Source of the DNA: Verrucomicrobiota bacterium
Lineage (GTDB): Bacteria; Verrucomicrobiota; Verrucomicrobiia; Chthoniobacterales; UBA10450
Reading direction: 5' to 3'
Assembly: GCA_003218475.1 (NCBI GenBank)
Contig: QHNR01000025.1
Span: forward strand, 1 to 35,495
DNA: 35,495 nucleotides
The position numbers and the translations under genes were made by a program. Each line of letters begins with the position of its first letter. Position 1 is the stretch's first letter. Positions 13,812 to 22,071 of the stretch are shown piece by piece. The notes beneath the pieces were generated by a model, which searched no databases, was not told the DNA's origin, and saw nothing but the letters and a program-made list of their open reading frames with translations.

Positions 13812-15209
13812 TCACTTTACCTTTATGTTCTTCCGCAGATAGGTGGGCACGTCGAGATCTTCGCCTTCGACGATCGTTGGCTCGCTTTTTTCAAATCGTC
13901 CGCGGGTGACCGGCTCGAATTGCAAAGTTTCCTGTTTCGCCTGCAGCGACTTTTCGGCTTGCAGTTTCTCTTCCTTCCGCGGAACCGCTTTCTTCTTTGG
14001 CGCAACAGTAAGCGGCTCGGGTTCGTTTGGCACGAATGGAGGCGCCGGTGGCGTTTCGGTGGCCACCGGTTCTTCAAACGAAACACTCTCCTCAAGAGGC
14101 GCAGGGTCCAACGCTGGTTCCGGCTCGATATGAATTTGTGGCTGGGGGTGCTGGTAATGCTCCCGGACTGGGGGCTGCGCGGATGCGCTGCTCAGCGCTG
14201 CGGAGTCCCGGGGTTGCGAAATCAAATCGTCTTCTGCAGCGAGCGAGCTGATAATGGTCACGGTCAAACGATCTCCCAGTCGTGCGTCCACAACCGCACC
14301 GAAGAGAATTTGTGTTTGCTCGTTAACATGACGGCCAAGCTCCTGCATGAGGACTTCGACTTCAGAGAGTGTCATCCCGGGCCCACCGGCGACCTGTACG
14401 AGTACGTTTGTAGCGTCTGCCAGCATCCGGCCACGATCCATCAATGGATTTTTAAGCGCCTGCGTGAGAGCGTCGTGCGCGCGATTGTCCGAATCGGCTT
14501 CGCCAAAGCCAAACAAGCAACGGCCGTTGTGCGTGCGCAATGCTGCCAGCAAATCATCGAAGCCGATGCGAATAAGTCCCGGGCGCTGAATTAAGTTCAC
14601 AATCGAGCGAACACTCTGGCTGATTGTGGTATCGGCCATTGCGAACGCCTGATGAATTCCTGCTTGCGGCGAGACCAAATCGCCCATCCGATCGTTCTCG
14701 AAGCAGATCACCGAGTGGCAAACCTCGCTTAGCCGGGCGAGCGCCACGCGGGCCTGGGCGTTACGCCGTTTGCCTTCAAATGTGAACGGAAGAGTAACGA
14801 AGCCGATCACAAGCGCCCCAGCTTCACGGGCCAGCTGCGCAACGTACGGTGCCGCACCCGACCCGGTGCCGCCGCCGAGCCCTGCACAAACGAAAATCAT
14901 ACGCGCATCGGCCAGTGCTTCACGAATTTCATCAGCCGATTCCACGGCTGCGTCATAACCCAGTTCGGGGTCGCCGCCAGTCCCCAAACCGCGCGTTATA
15001 TTACGGCCGAGCTGCACCTTATGCGCCGCAACCGAACTAGTGAGTGACTGCACGTCGGTATTGATCGCAACTACGCTGGCCTTCTCCAAGCCGTCGAGCA
15101 CGATTCGATCCAGAGCGTTTAGCCCGGCGCCACCAACGCTGACAACTTTCACCGGAACAAACTCCGCCAGCCGATCAGGGGGACTGTAATTTTTACTGAG
15201 TTGAATCAT
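13812..15209 (-). CDS. ftsZ: Cell division protein FtsZ, divergent
   Basis: Tubulin-like GTPase that forms the Z-ring, 465 aa. Seen: VVSVGGAGLNALDRI (nucleotide loop), the tubulin signature LGGGTGSGAAP (111-121), TLPFTFEGKRR, and the C-terminal contact peptide DVPTYLRKNIKVK that should bind FtsA. A long Pro/Glu/Lys-rich linker (about 335-445) separates them. Oddity: the T7 loop that completes the GTPase site in the next subunit reads GLIRIGFDDL (211-220), where the usual form is GLxNxDFADV. Arg214 and Gly216 thus replace the normal Asn and Asp, while Asp219 (E. coli D212) is kept. FENDRM also differs from the common IPND. It is last in the dcw cluster, 207 nt after ftsA. Confidence 0.97.
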   Translation of the reverse strand: MIQLSKNYSPPDRLAEFVPVKVVSVGGAGLNALDRIVLDGLEKASVVAINTDVQSLTSSVAAHKVQLGRNITRGLGTGGDPELGYDAAVESADEIREALADARMIFVCAGLGGGTGSGAAPYVAQLAREAGALVIGFVTLPFTFEGKRRNAQARVALARLSEVCHSVICFENDRMGDLVSPQAGIHQAFAMADTTISQSVRSIVNLIQRPGLIRIGFDDLLAALRTHNGRCLFGFGEADSDNRAHDALTQALKNPLMDRGRMLADATNVLVQVAGGPGMTLSEVEVLMQELGRHVNEQTQILFGAVVDARLGDRLTVTIISSLAAEDDLISQPRDSAALSSASAQPPVREHYQHPQPQIHIEPEPALDPAPLEESVSFEEPVATETPPAPPFVPNEPEPLTVAPKKKAVPRKEEKLQAEKSLQAKQETLQFEPVTRGRFEKSEPTIVEGEDLDVPTYLRKNIKVK

Positions 15210-15238
15210 ATCGATCTTGCTATCCCATTCTTAAATCT

Positions 15239-15392
15239 GTCATTCCGAGCGAAGCGAGGAACCTCGCAGTTCGCCAAAAGATCACACGAACCAAACACGG
15301 CCTTGTTCTCGATTTAGGGTCACTTGACTTGAATGGAGTAACCCCGCAGCGCATTTGTGAGGTCCCTCGCCGTCTGCGCGGCTCGGGATGAT
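15239..15392. repeat. Composite inverted repeat inside the ftsA-ftsZ gap
   Basis: The left arm (15239-15269) begins GTCATTCCGAGCGAAGCGAG. The right arm (15359-15392) is an inverse, expanded copy ending GCTCGGGATGAT. An unrelated 89-nt core lies between them and holds no gene. The element takes up most of the 207-nt ftsA-ftsZ gap. It belongs to the same family as 13714-13804, so ftsZ is flanked on both sides by copies. Confidence 0.75.
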
Positions 15393-15416
15393 CGCCTGAG
15401 AGTGCGTTCAAAGTCG

Positions 15417-16625
15417 TCATCGCATTCCGCTGAAAAGCCTTCCAAAGATTCGGCCAAACCGTCGCGACGGCCGATCCGTATGCATCACTTGTGCGAACCT
15501 GACCAAGCCGATCGCCGTCGAGAACTGGGGATCCTCCACTGCGGACGTTACGCCCCAGGTGGTCTGCGCGTGCGCGACGTGCGCAGGCAGCTCGAAAATT
15601 TCCTCTGCGAGATGATCGATACCACTAAGAAGACTGCAACCGCCGGTAATGAAAATGCCTGTGCCGAGATAATTGAGATACGACTCCTCGTCCAGCCTGC
15701 GTTTAAGTAACTCAAATCCTTCACGCACGCGCAGGTGAACGATTGTGTTCAGCATTTCCCGCTCGATCTCTTTTCCGGCGAACCCTGAATCGTCCTTTAA
15801 CAAAATCATTTCGCCAGGCAAACAATTGCCAAGGGTGCAACTGCCCTCTTCGATTTTTAATTTCTCCGCGCGCGCCATTGGGATTCGCAGCCCCATGGAG
15901 ATATCGTTGGTGATGTGGTCGCCGCCCAAAGCTACGCAACCGCTTTGTTTCACCGCACTGTCGGCGTACAAAATGTAATCAGTTGTCCCGCCGCCCATAT
16001 CGATCACCAGCGCGCCAAGATCTTTCTGATGCTGGGTGAGCACGACCTGCGCAGAAGCAAGCCCGCCGAAAACAACGTCCTCCACATCCAGCGGCAGCTC
16101 TTTCACACAGCGGATGGTATTTTGAATCCGGGTGCGCACGCCATGAATGATATGAAAATCGGCTTCCAATTTTTGCCCAAGCATCCCGATCGGGTTCAGC
16201 ACGCCGTTTTGTCCATCCACATGATAATGTTGAATGAGGGAATGAAGGAACGCGTTTTGCGCCGGAATGCTCACCTCGCGCGCATTAATTTTTACGTCCT
16301 GGACATCCCGTTCATCAATTTCATCGCGATCTTCGGGCAGCGTGATGCATCCACGGTTATTGAAACTTTGCAGATGGGACCCGGCGACGGCGACATAAAC
16401 GCTCCGGATCATCACGTCGCTTTTCTGTTCGGCATCCACCACTGCTTCGTGCACGCATTTCATCGCCGTCTCAAAATCGACGATCTCCCCCTTTCGCACG
16501 CCACGTGATGGCGCCTGGCCGACTCCTAGGATTTTGATGGTGCCGTCCGGCCGACCTTCGCCGACAACGACACAGATTTTGGATGTGCCAATCTCAAGAC
16601 CGACCATCAAATTATTGTTGGCCAT
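15417..16625 (-). CDS. ftsA: Cell division protein FtsA
   Basis: Actin-like ATPase that tethers FtsZ to the membrane and signals to the late divisome. The 402-aa protein shows the actin-fold phosphate-1 loop VGLEIGTSKICVVVGE, the 1C insertion domain (about residues 85-165), the phosphate-2 loop ALVIDMGGGTTDY and the adenosine loop GIFITGGCSLL. The C-terminal tail RRFGRIFGRLFSGMR is the expected amphipathic membrane helix. It begins 5 nt after ftsQ stops. The end is followed by the repeat-filled gap before ftsZ, the widest gap in the cluster. Confidence 0.97.
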   Translation of the reverse strand: MANNNLMVGLEIGTSKICVVVGEGRPDGTIKILGVGQAPSRGVRKGEIVDFETAMKCVHEAVVDAEQKSDVMIRSVYVAVAGSHLQSFNNRGCITLPEDRDEIDERDVQDVKINAREVSIPAQNAFLHSLIQHYHVDGQNGVLNPIGMLGQKLEADFHIIHGVRTRIQNTIRCVKELPLDVEDVVFGGLASAQVVLTQHQKDLGALVIDMGGGTTDYILYADSAVKQSGCVALGGDHITNDISMGLRIPMARAEKLKIEEGSCTLGNCLPGEMILLKDDSGFAGKEIEREMLNTIVHLRVREGFELLKRRLDEESYLNYLGTGIFITGGCSLLSGIDHLAEEIFELPAHVAHAQTTWGVTSAVEDPQFSTAIGLVRFAQVMHTDRPSRRFGRIFGRLFSGMR

Positions 16626-16630
16626 GGTTG

Positions 16631-17698
16631 TTAATCCGTTTTCTGTCGTTGTCTGGGATTTGCCCTGGTAAAGGGCGTTGAACCGGCGCGCGACTTCGGC
16701 GCAGGTGCCGCAGTTTTTTCAGGCGCACCCACCGGGATTGCCTTCATGATCCGCGGCTCCACAGCGGGCGTGATCGTATCGTTAATGATGGCTGCCGGAG
16801 GCTCGGCGAAAGTGACGGGAATGTTTCGTTGCACCAGCAGGTTTACAGTTCCGAGTTCCTGTTTTGAGTCGTCGCAGTAAACAAGAAATTGTTCCAGCCG
16901 CCGTAGTTGCGTTTGCAGATCATTAAACCCGAACGTCACGCGCGCGCGATTTTTGTCTGTCACCAGCAGGCAATACTTTTTCGAAATGTCGATCTCGCGA
17001 ATCTGGAAACGCATTTGCAAAAAACTGCGCGTGCTTAGACGCAGCAGCTCCAGGGCTGTTTTTGCTTCGGGCGATTGGACAGCTTTCCCCGCCTCGAGCG
17101 ATTCGCCAGAGCACCCCAGGATGAGCGGCAGTCCGAGATATTCGGGTAACAACTTCTTTTGTTTCATCAAAACACCACGCGCGTCCACCAAAAACGCAGC
17201 ATCTGATGCAAATGGATCGGAAATTTCTTTTTCGCTGGTGATCCAGGCGACCGGCTTTCGTTCCACCACATGAATATCGATCTCACCTGGCAATTTTCGC
17301 ACCACTTGAACTTCGTCAGTTTGAGGAAGCTGCTGTATGGAATCATGCACGCTCGCGAGGTTTACTTTAAAAATATTTTCGCCTTCATGCAGATCGGCAG
17401 CTTTCAAAATCTGCTCTCGCTGCAAAGTGCCGTCAGTCTGCAGTTCAATTGTCTTTATTTGAAAATCTGAATTCTCAAACAACAGGCGTCGTGCAGCTTC
17501 GCGCAGGCCGGCATAAGCGGCGCCGCACAACGCAGCGACTAAAATTACTCTGCAGAGTACGCCCATGGCCGTTCGAATGCGATGCTGCGTCGCTCTTCGG
17601 GAACGGACTTTCACATCGAGCAAGTGCTGCTGACGGCGCTGGCGCACATTGGACAGTCGTCGATTGCGCGATCGGGAGCTTTTTTGGCCGAAATTCAT
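16631..17698 (-). CDS. ftsQ: Cell division protein FtsQ (POTRA domain)
   Basis: Single-pass divisome protein that links early and late division proteins. From ATG 17698 it is 355 aa. A very basic cytoplasmic tail (about 40 residues rich in Arg) is followed by one membrane segment (VLCRVILVAALCGAAYAGL). The POTRA domain starts FQIKTIELQTDGTL, with LPGEIDIHVVERKPVAWI at its end, then the beta domain. The C-terminal 50 residues are a Pro/Ala-rich periplasmic tail. The start is fixed by an ATGA overlap with the ddl stop and by GGGAGCCGG just upstream; an in-frame ATG at 17749 lies inside ddl and is less likely. Confidence 0.93.
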   Translation of the reverse strand: MNFGQKSSRSRNRRLSNVRQRRQQHLLDVKVRSRRATQHRIRTAMGVLCRVILVAALCGAAYAGLREAARRLLFENSDFQIKTIELQTDGTLQREQILKAADLHEGENIFKVNLASVHDSIQQLPQTDEVQVVRKLPGEIDIHVVERKPVAWITSEKEISDPFASDAAFLVDARGVLMKQKKLLPEYLGLPLILGCSGESLEAGKAVQSPEAKTALELLRLSTRSFLQMRFQIREIDISKKYCLLVTDKNRARVTFGFNDLQTQLRRLEQFLVYCDDSKQELGTVNLLVQRNIPVTFAEPPAAIINDTITPAVEPRIMKAIPVGAPEKTAAPAPKSRAGSTPFTRANPRQRQKTD

Positions 17699-18624
17699 CT
17701 CCGGCTCCCTTCTGTTCTGGCGCGAGACAATTCGATAATGCGGGCGCAAAGATCGACATAGCTGATGCCGGCGGCCGCAGCAGCCTCCGGCAGCAGACTG
17801 GCTTCGGTCATTCCAGGAATGGTGTTGACCTCCAGCACAAACGGCTCTCCGCTGTCGGACAAAATGACATCAATACGCCCGTAAACTTGCAAGCCGAGCG
17901 CGCGAAACGCTCGCAACGCTAATTCCTGAATTTGGGCTGTTTTCTTTTCGTCGAGCTGCGCCGGGCAAACATGCTCCGCGCCGCCACCTGCCTGCGGATT
18001 GAGAAAAGGATACTTATTGGTGAAGTCGTAAAAGCCGCCTTTCGGAATTATCTCTAGAATAGGCAAGGCTTGGTCACCGAGAATACCTATCGTTAATTCC
18101 CGGCCAGATACGAACTTTTCTATCAACAATTCGCGATCGTACTTTGCAGAACCGGCAATCGCCGGCGCAATTCCCTCCGCGTTTTTCACAATGTGAACGC
18201 CGACGGTAGAGCCTTGCCGTGGTGCCTTAATCACAATTGGCGGTCGCATGCGGGGATGCTGATTCGCGTCAATTGTTTCCCACGGCGGTGTACGCACACC
18301 GTGCTGCTCAAACTTTTCTTTCGATCGGATTTTATCGAAAGCCAGTCGGCTTTCTTCAACTCCTTCGCCCGTGTAAGCGATCCCGCGTTCTTCCAGAAGC
18401 TGTTGGATTTGTCCGTCTTCGCCGAAAGTTCCGTGCAATGCAATGAATGCGAGATCGATATCTCCGGGGAGCTGAAAATTCTCATCTCGCACATCGACTT
18501 CAACGACGTTCGCGCCGAGCGAACGCAGTGCTTTGGCAATTCCCTGCCCGGTTGCCAGCGAAACGTCGCGCTCACTGCTCGGTCCGCCCATTAAAACTGC
18601 AATTTTTTTCGGCAATGTTTTCAC
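17695..18624 (-). CDS. ddl: D-alanine--D-alanine ligase
   Basis: ATP-grasp enzyme that makes D-Ala-D-Ala for MurF. I start at GTG 18624 (309 aa). It lies one base after the murC::murB stop (TGA-c-GTG) and has GGAGAG about 11 nt upstream. The upstream ATG at 18669 would sit inside murB. Motifs: MGGPSSERDVSL, IALHGTFGEDGQIQ, KAPRQGSTVGV (ATP-grasp loop), YGRIDVILS and LEVNTIPGMTE with the metal-binding Glu and Asn. The 309-aa length is normal for DdlB. It is separate from MurC here, unlike the MurC-Ddl fusion of chlamydiae. Confidence 0.95.
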   Translation of the reverse strand: MKTLPKKIAVLMGGPSSERDVSLATGQGIAKALRSLGANVVEVDVRDENFQLPGDIDLAFIALHGTFGEDGQIQQLLEERGIAYTGEGVEESRLAFDKIRSKEKFEQHGVRTPPWETIDANQHPRMRPPIVIKAPRQGSTVGVHIVKNAEGIAPAIAGSAKYDRELLIEKFVSGRELTIGILGDQALPILEIIPKGGFYDFTNKYPFLNPQAGGGAEHVCPAQLDEKKTAQIQELALRAFRALGLQVYGRIDVILSDSGEPFVLEVNTIPGMTEASLLPEAAAAAGISYVDLCARIIELSRARTEGSRR

Positions 18625-18625
18625 G

Positions 18626-20956
18626 TCATTCCGGCTCTCCAAGGATTTGCACTTCGGTTTCCAATTCAATTCCGCGCTTTGTCCGCGCCCTTGCCTTGAT
18701 CAGTTCGATTAGTTCAAGCATTTCCGCCGCTGTCGCGCCGCCATCGTTGACTATGAAATTGCCGTGGACCTCGGACACGCGCGCATTTCCTACCCGCGAA
18801 TTTTTCAGGCCCAGTTCATCCACCAGTTTTCCCGCTGGAATGCTGTCGGGGTTCTTGAAAATGCAACCTGCGCTCTTGGCGACTGGCTGCGTCGTGCGCC
18901 GTTTCTCCTGTGATTCGCGCAAGCGGTCATCGATCTTTGCGCGCTCATCCGGCTGCGCGTCGAATGTCGCCGAAATCGCAAAGTTATTCTCCAACAACGG
19001 GAACCGCCGGTAAAAAACCTCTAATTCATCTCGATTTTTCACGTGCGGATTGCCTTCGGTATCAAGATAACGAACGCGCGCCACGTTCTCGAAAGTTTGC
19101 GCGCCCATCGCACCAGCGTTCATGCGCAACCCGCCACCGACTACGCCCGGGATTCCTTCCATCCATTCCAGTCCGCCGAGATTTGCCGCCCGCGCCGCAT
19201 AAGCAACTTCCCTCAACTTCACGCCAGCGCCTGCAGTAATCTCGGACCCGTTGATCTCGATTTTGTCGAAATCGCCGCCGCACGGATGAATCACCACGCC
19301 GCGAATCCCACCATCGCGGACAAGAAGGTTCGATCCGCGACCCATTACGAAAAGCGGCAGGTTTTCATTCCTGCAAAATCGAATCAGTGCGCCAAACGCG
19401 TTCTCGCTCTGCGGCTCGACCCAAAATTGCGCAGGGCCGCCTACGCGCAACGTAGTGTGTTTTGAGAGCGGCTCATAAAGACGGACGTCGCCGTTTTCGC
19501 CTACAATGGCCCTCAGCTTTTCAGCAATCACGAGATCCGCCGCCAGAAGCGACAATTGCTCGTGAATGTTGCCGGCACCGAGACTCAATACGAGATCGCC
19601 GACGTCGAGCGCGTTGCCGATATCGCAATGGACGCGCTCGAAGCGTGGCTGGTAACTGGCGGCACGATGACCGTGCTTCAACATTTCATCGACAATCGTC
19701 TGCCCGCTGACGCCCGGAATTGGCGGTTCGCTCGCAGGATAAACATTCGTCACGACCACGCGATCCGCATCATCGAAGGCGCTGCTAAACCACGTGCATA
19801 ACGCTTTCGTGCGTGAATAACGATGGGGTTGAAACATGGCGAGCACCCGTTTGCGGCCAATCGCCCGCGCAGTTTTCAATGTAGCGCGAATTTCGGTAGG
19901 ATGGTGCGCGTAATCGTCAACGAGCAAAAAGCGCTCGCTCTCATATTTGATCTCGAACCGGCGTCGCGCGTGCTCGAATTTACGAAGAGAAGCTGCAATT
20001 TTTTCAAACGGAATTCCAAGCTCGACCGCGAGCGCGATCACTCCGAGGGCATTGTGGACATTGTGCGGCCCTGGCACGTTCAGCACGGCATCGCCGAGTT
20101 TTTGCCCGCGAAAATAAACGGAAAAATCTGAGCTGAAAGAGTGCAAGTCTACTTCGGCGCCTCGATAATCGGCCGCGTCCGAGAACCCGAACGAGATCAC
20201 GTTTTTGCGGGTTGCGCATAATCGCGCCGTGTTCGCGTCATCGAGATTGTAAAAAACTGTTCCGCTGGTTTGCTCGATGAACCGCGCAAAGACTTCTTCG
20301 ATCGCGGCGAGATCGGAATAAAAATCAAGATGTTCTTCTTCGATATTCAGAATGAGGGCGTGCGCGGGATGGAAGCAGCGCAGAGTGCCGTCGCTTTCGT
20401 CGCCTTCAGCGACAAAATATTCGCCGCGTGGGTCCCAGTGTGCGTTCGTTCCGAGAATCGGGATTTCGGCGCCAACGTAATGGGATGGATGCAGGCCGCC
20501 TTCGCGCAAAATGTGCGCCGTCATTGCCGAGGTAGTTGTTTTGCCGTGCATTCCGGCGACAACAATGCCGCGCTTCGCGCGCATAATTGCGGCGAGGGCT
20601 TCCGCGCGACGGACGACGGGTTTTCCCGAATCACGCCCGGTCACGAGAACGGGATTGTCGCTCTTAATTGCGGAGGAAAAAACAACAAGGTCAGCGGTGC
20701 ATGCGTGTTCCGGACGATGCTGTTCATAAAAGCGCAGCCCGACCCGCTGCAATCGATCTGTTTCCATTGTGTTGGCCTTGTCTGAGCCGCTCACCGTGTG
20801 TCCGAGCTCAGTCAAAAGCGCTGCGAGACCGCTCATGCCGCTTCCCGCTACACCAACAAGATGAATCCGGTGATGCTCTTGCGTCAGGAATCGCGGCAAA
20901 TCAATTGCTCGGACGCGATCGGCAGGCGCGCTGCATTCTTCAGACACGGGCTTCAT
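18626..20956 (-). CDS. murC: MurC-MurB fusion: UDP-MurNAc--L-Ala ligase / UDP-GlcNAc-enolpyruvate reductase
   Basis: One 776-aa chain carries two enzymes of UDP-MurNAc-peptide synthesis. Residues from about 28 to 460 are MurC: HLVGVAGSGMSGLA, the P-loop GMHGKTTTS, HPTEIRATL and MFQPHRYSRT. Residues about 480 to 776 are MurB: LRVGGPAQFWVEP, the FAD-binding FVMGRGSNLLVRDGG, GIPGVVGGGLRMNAGA, and SAGCIFKNP. The MurB proton donor is usually Ser in the last motif; here it is Cys698. I start at ATG 20956 (MKPVSEE), which overlaps murG by 17 nt. Upstream in-frame starts lie deeper in murG. MurB acts just before MurC, so the fusion joins consecutive steps in reverse order. Confidence 0.96.
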   Translation of the reverse strand: MKPVSEECSAPADRVRAIDLPRFLTQEHHRIHLVGVAGSGMSGLAALLTELGHTVSGSDKANTMETDRLQRVGLRFYEQHRPEHACTADLVVFSSAIKSDNPVLVTGRDSGKPVVRRAEALAAIMRAKRGIVVAGMHGKTTTSAMTAHILREGGLHPSHYVGAEIPILGTNAHWDPRGEYFVAEGDESDGTLRCFHPAHALILNIEEEHLDFYSDLAAIEEVFARFIEQTSGTVFYNLDDANTARLCATRKNVISFGFSDAADYRGAEVDLHSFSSDFSVYFRGQKLGDAVLNVPGPHNVHNALGVIALAVELGIPFEKIAASLRKFEHARRRFEIKYESERFLLVDDYAHHPTEIRATLKTARAIGRKRVLAMFQPHRYSRTKALCTWFSSAFDDADRVVVTNVYPASEPPIPGVSGQTIVDEMLKHGHRAASYQPRFERVHCDIGNALDVGDLVLSLGAGNIHEQLSLLAADLVIAEKLRAIVGENGDVRLYEPLSKHTTLRVGGPAQFWVEPQSENAFGALIRFCRNENLPLFVMGRGSNLLVRDGGIRGVVIHPCGGDFDKIEINGSEITAGAGVKLREVAYAARAANLGGLEWMEGIPGVVGGGLRMNAGAMGAQTFENVARVRYLDTEGNPHVKNRDELEVFYRRFPLLENNFAISATFDAQPDERAKIDDRLRESQEKRRTTQPVAKSAGCIFKNPDSIPAGKLVDELGLKNSRVGNARVSEVHGNFIVNDGGATAAEMLELIELIKARARTKRGIELETEVQILGEPE

Positions 20957-22037
20957 GAGTCGTATATTTCTCCATTGTGGTAGCCACCCGCCCAGCCGCA
21001 TCTTTCGACGCCAGATGTGAAGAATTCGCAGCCATTTGCTCAATCCGCTGCCGGTCCTGGATCAACTCGCGAATGTTGCGCGCAAGCAATTCGCCGGAGA
21101 CGTCTGATTCCTTGATGAGAATCGCCGCTCGGGTGCGCGCATAAATTTCTGCGTTGCGCGTTTGATGGTCATCAGTGGCATAGGGAAACGGAATCAGGAT
21201 CCCGGGCAACGAAAAAGCGGCGAACTCGGCGAGGCTGGCCGCGCCGGCTCGAGCCACAACGAGATCTGCAGCGCTGTAAGCTTCTTCCATTCGATGATGA
21301 AAAGCGGCGATGTAAGCGGGAATATTTTCACGGCGATAGTTATCTGAAACCAAACGCTCATCTCGCGCGCCGCAAAGATGGATCACCTGGAGCGGAACAC
21401 CTTGCAAGAATGGCAGCGATTTGATCAGCGCCTGATTAATTCCGCTTGCCCCCTGGCTGCCTCCCATCACAAGCAACGTGGGCAAATCCTCATCCAGTCC
21501 GAGTTTTCGACGCGCGACCCTCCGATCCAAACGCACTAGTTCATTCCGGACCGGCGTGCCGGTGACTTCGGTGTGTGTTTTTGGAAAGAAAGGCGCGCAT
21601 TCCTTGAAGCCGAGCATCACCGCGTGCACCATCCGTGCCGTCAATCGGTTTGCCTTTCCGGGGACGGCGTTTGATTCGTGAATAAAAGTCGTAATGCCTC
21701 GTATTCGTCCCGCCAACACCGGCGCAGTGGAAGTGAATCCACCCATGCCGAGGATCACCTGAGGTTTGAATTTACGGTACAGAGAGCGGCAAAGTGATAA
21801 GCTTTCGTAAAAGCGGCGAACGAAACCAAAGAACGCGGGAGAAAACGGTGAGGGGAGCCCAACCGTCGGCAATTTTTCGACTCGGAAATTTGTGTGCCCG
21901 GAAACCGCCAGAGCGTCAATGTCCTTTTCGGAAATTAACAGCATCACGTCGTGGCCACGATCGCGCAGCACTTCTGCCACGGCGATGCCGGGGAAAAGAT
22001 GGCCGCCAGTGCCTCCGCATGCGATCACTGCATTCAT
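20940..22037 (-). CDS. murG: UDP-GlcNAc--lipid I GlcNAc transferase
   Basis: Peripheral GT28 glycosyltransferase that converts lipid I to lipid II on the inner membrane face, 365 aa. Seen: the N-terminal GGTGGHLFPGIAVAE loop, GMGGFTSTAPVLAG, the hydrophobic/basic membrane patch, and HESNAVPGKANR, where Ser replaces the common Gln of HEQNxxxG. The C-domain has MGGSQGASGINQ and the donor-binding RAGAASLAEFAAF...PYATDDHQ. ATG 22037 is preceded by AGGTCG. The 3' end overlaps the murC::murB start by 17 nt. There are 34 nt to ftsW upstream. Confidence 0.97.
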   Translation of the reverse strand: MNAVIACGGTGGHLFPGIAVAEVLRDRGHDVMLLISEKDIDALAVSGHTNFRVEKLPTVGLPSPFSPAFFGFVRRFYESLSLCRSLYRKFKPQVILGMGGFTSTAPVLAGRIRGITTFIHESNAVPGKANRLTARMVHAVMLGFKECAPFFPKTHTEVTGTPVRNELVRLDRRVARRKLGLDEDLPTLLVMGGSQGASGINQALIKSLPFLQGVPLQVIHLCGARDERLVSDNYRRENIPAYIAAFHHRMEEAYSAADLVVARAGAASLAEFAAFSLPGILIPFPYATDDHQTRNAEIYARTRAAILIKESDVSGELLARNIRELIQDRQRIEQMAANSSHLASKDAAGRVATTMEKYTTHEARV

Positions 22038-22071
22038 ATACGACCTATGTAACTCATAAGACTGATGATTA

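Noticed and set aside
13920-14594. 224-aa plus-strand open frame
   Set aside because: Antisense shadow of the ftsZ linker and C-terminal half.
12231-15392. CRISPR array
   Set aside because: The intergenic repeats are inverted, few and unevenly spaced; no direct repeat-spacer pattern and no cas genes.
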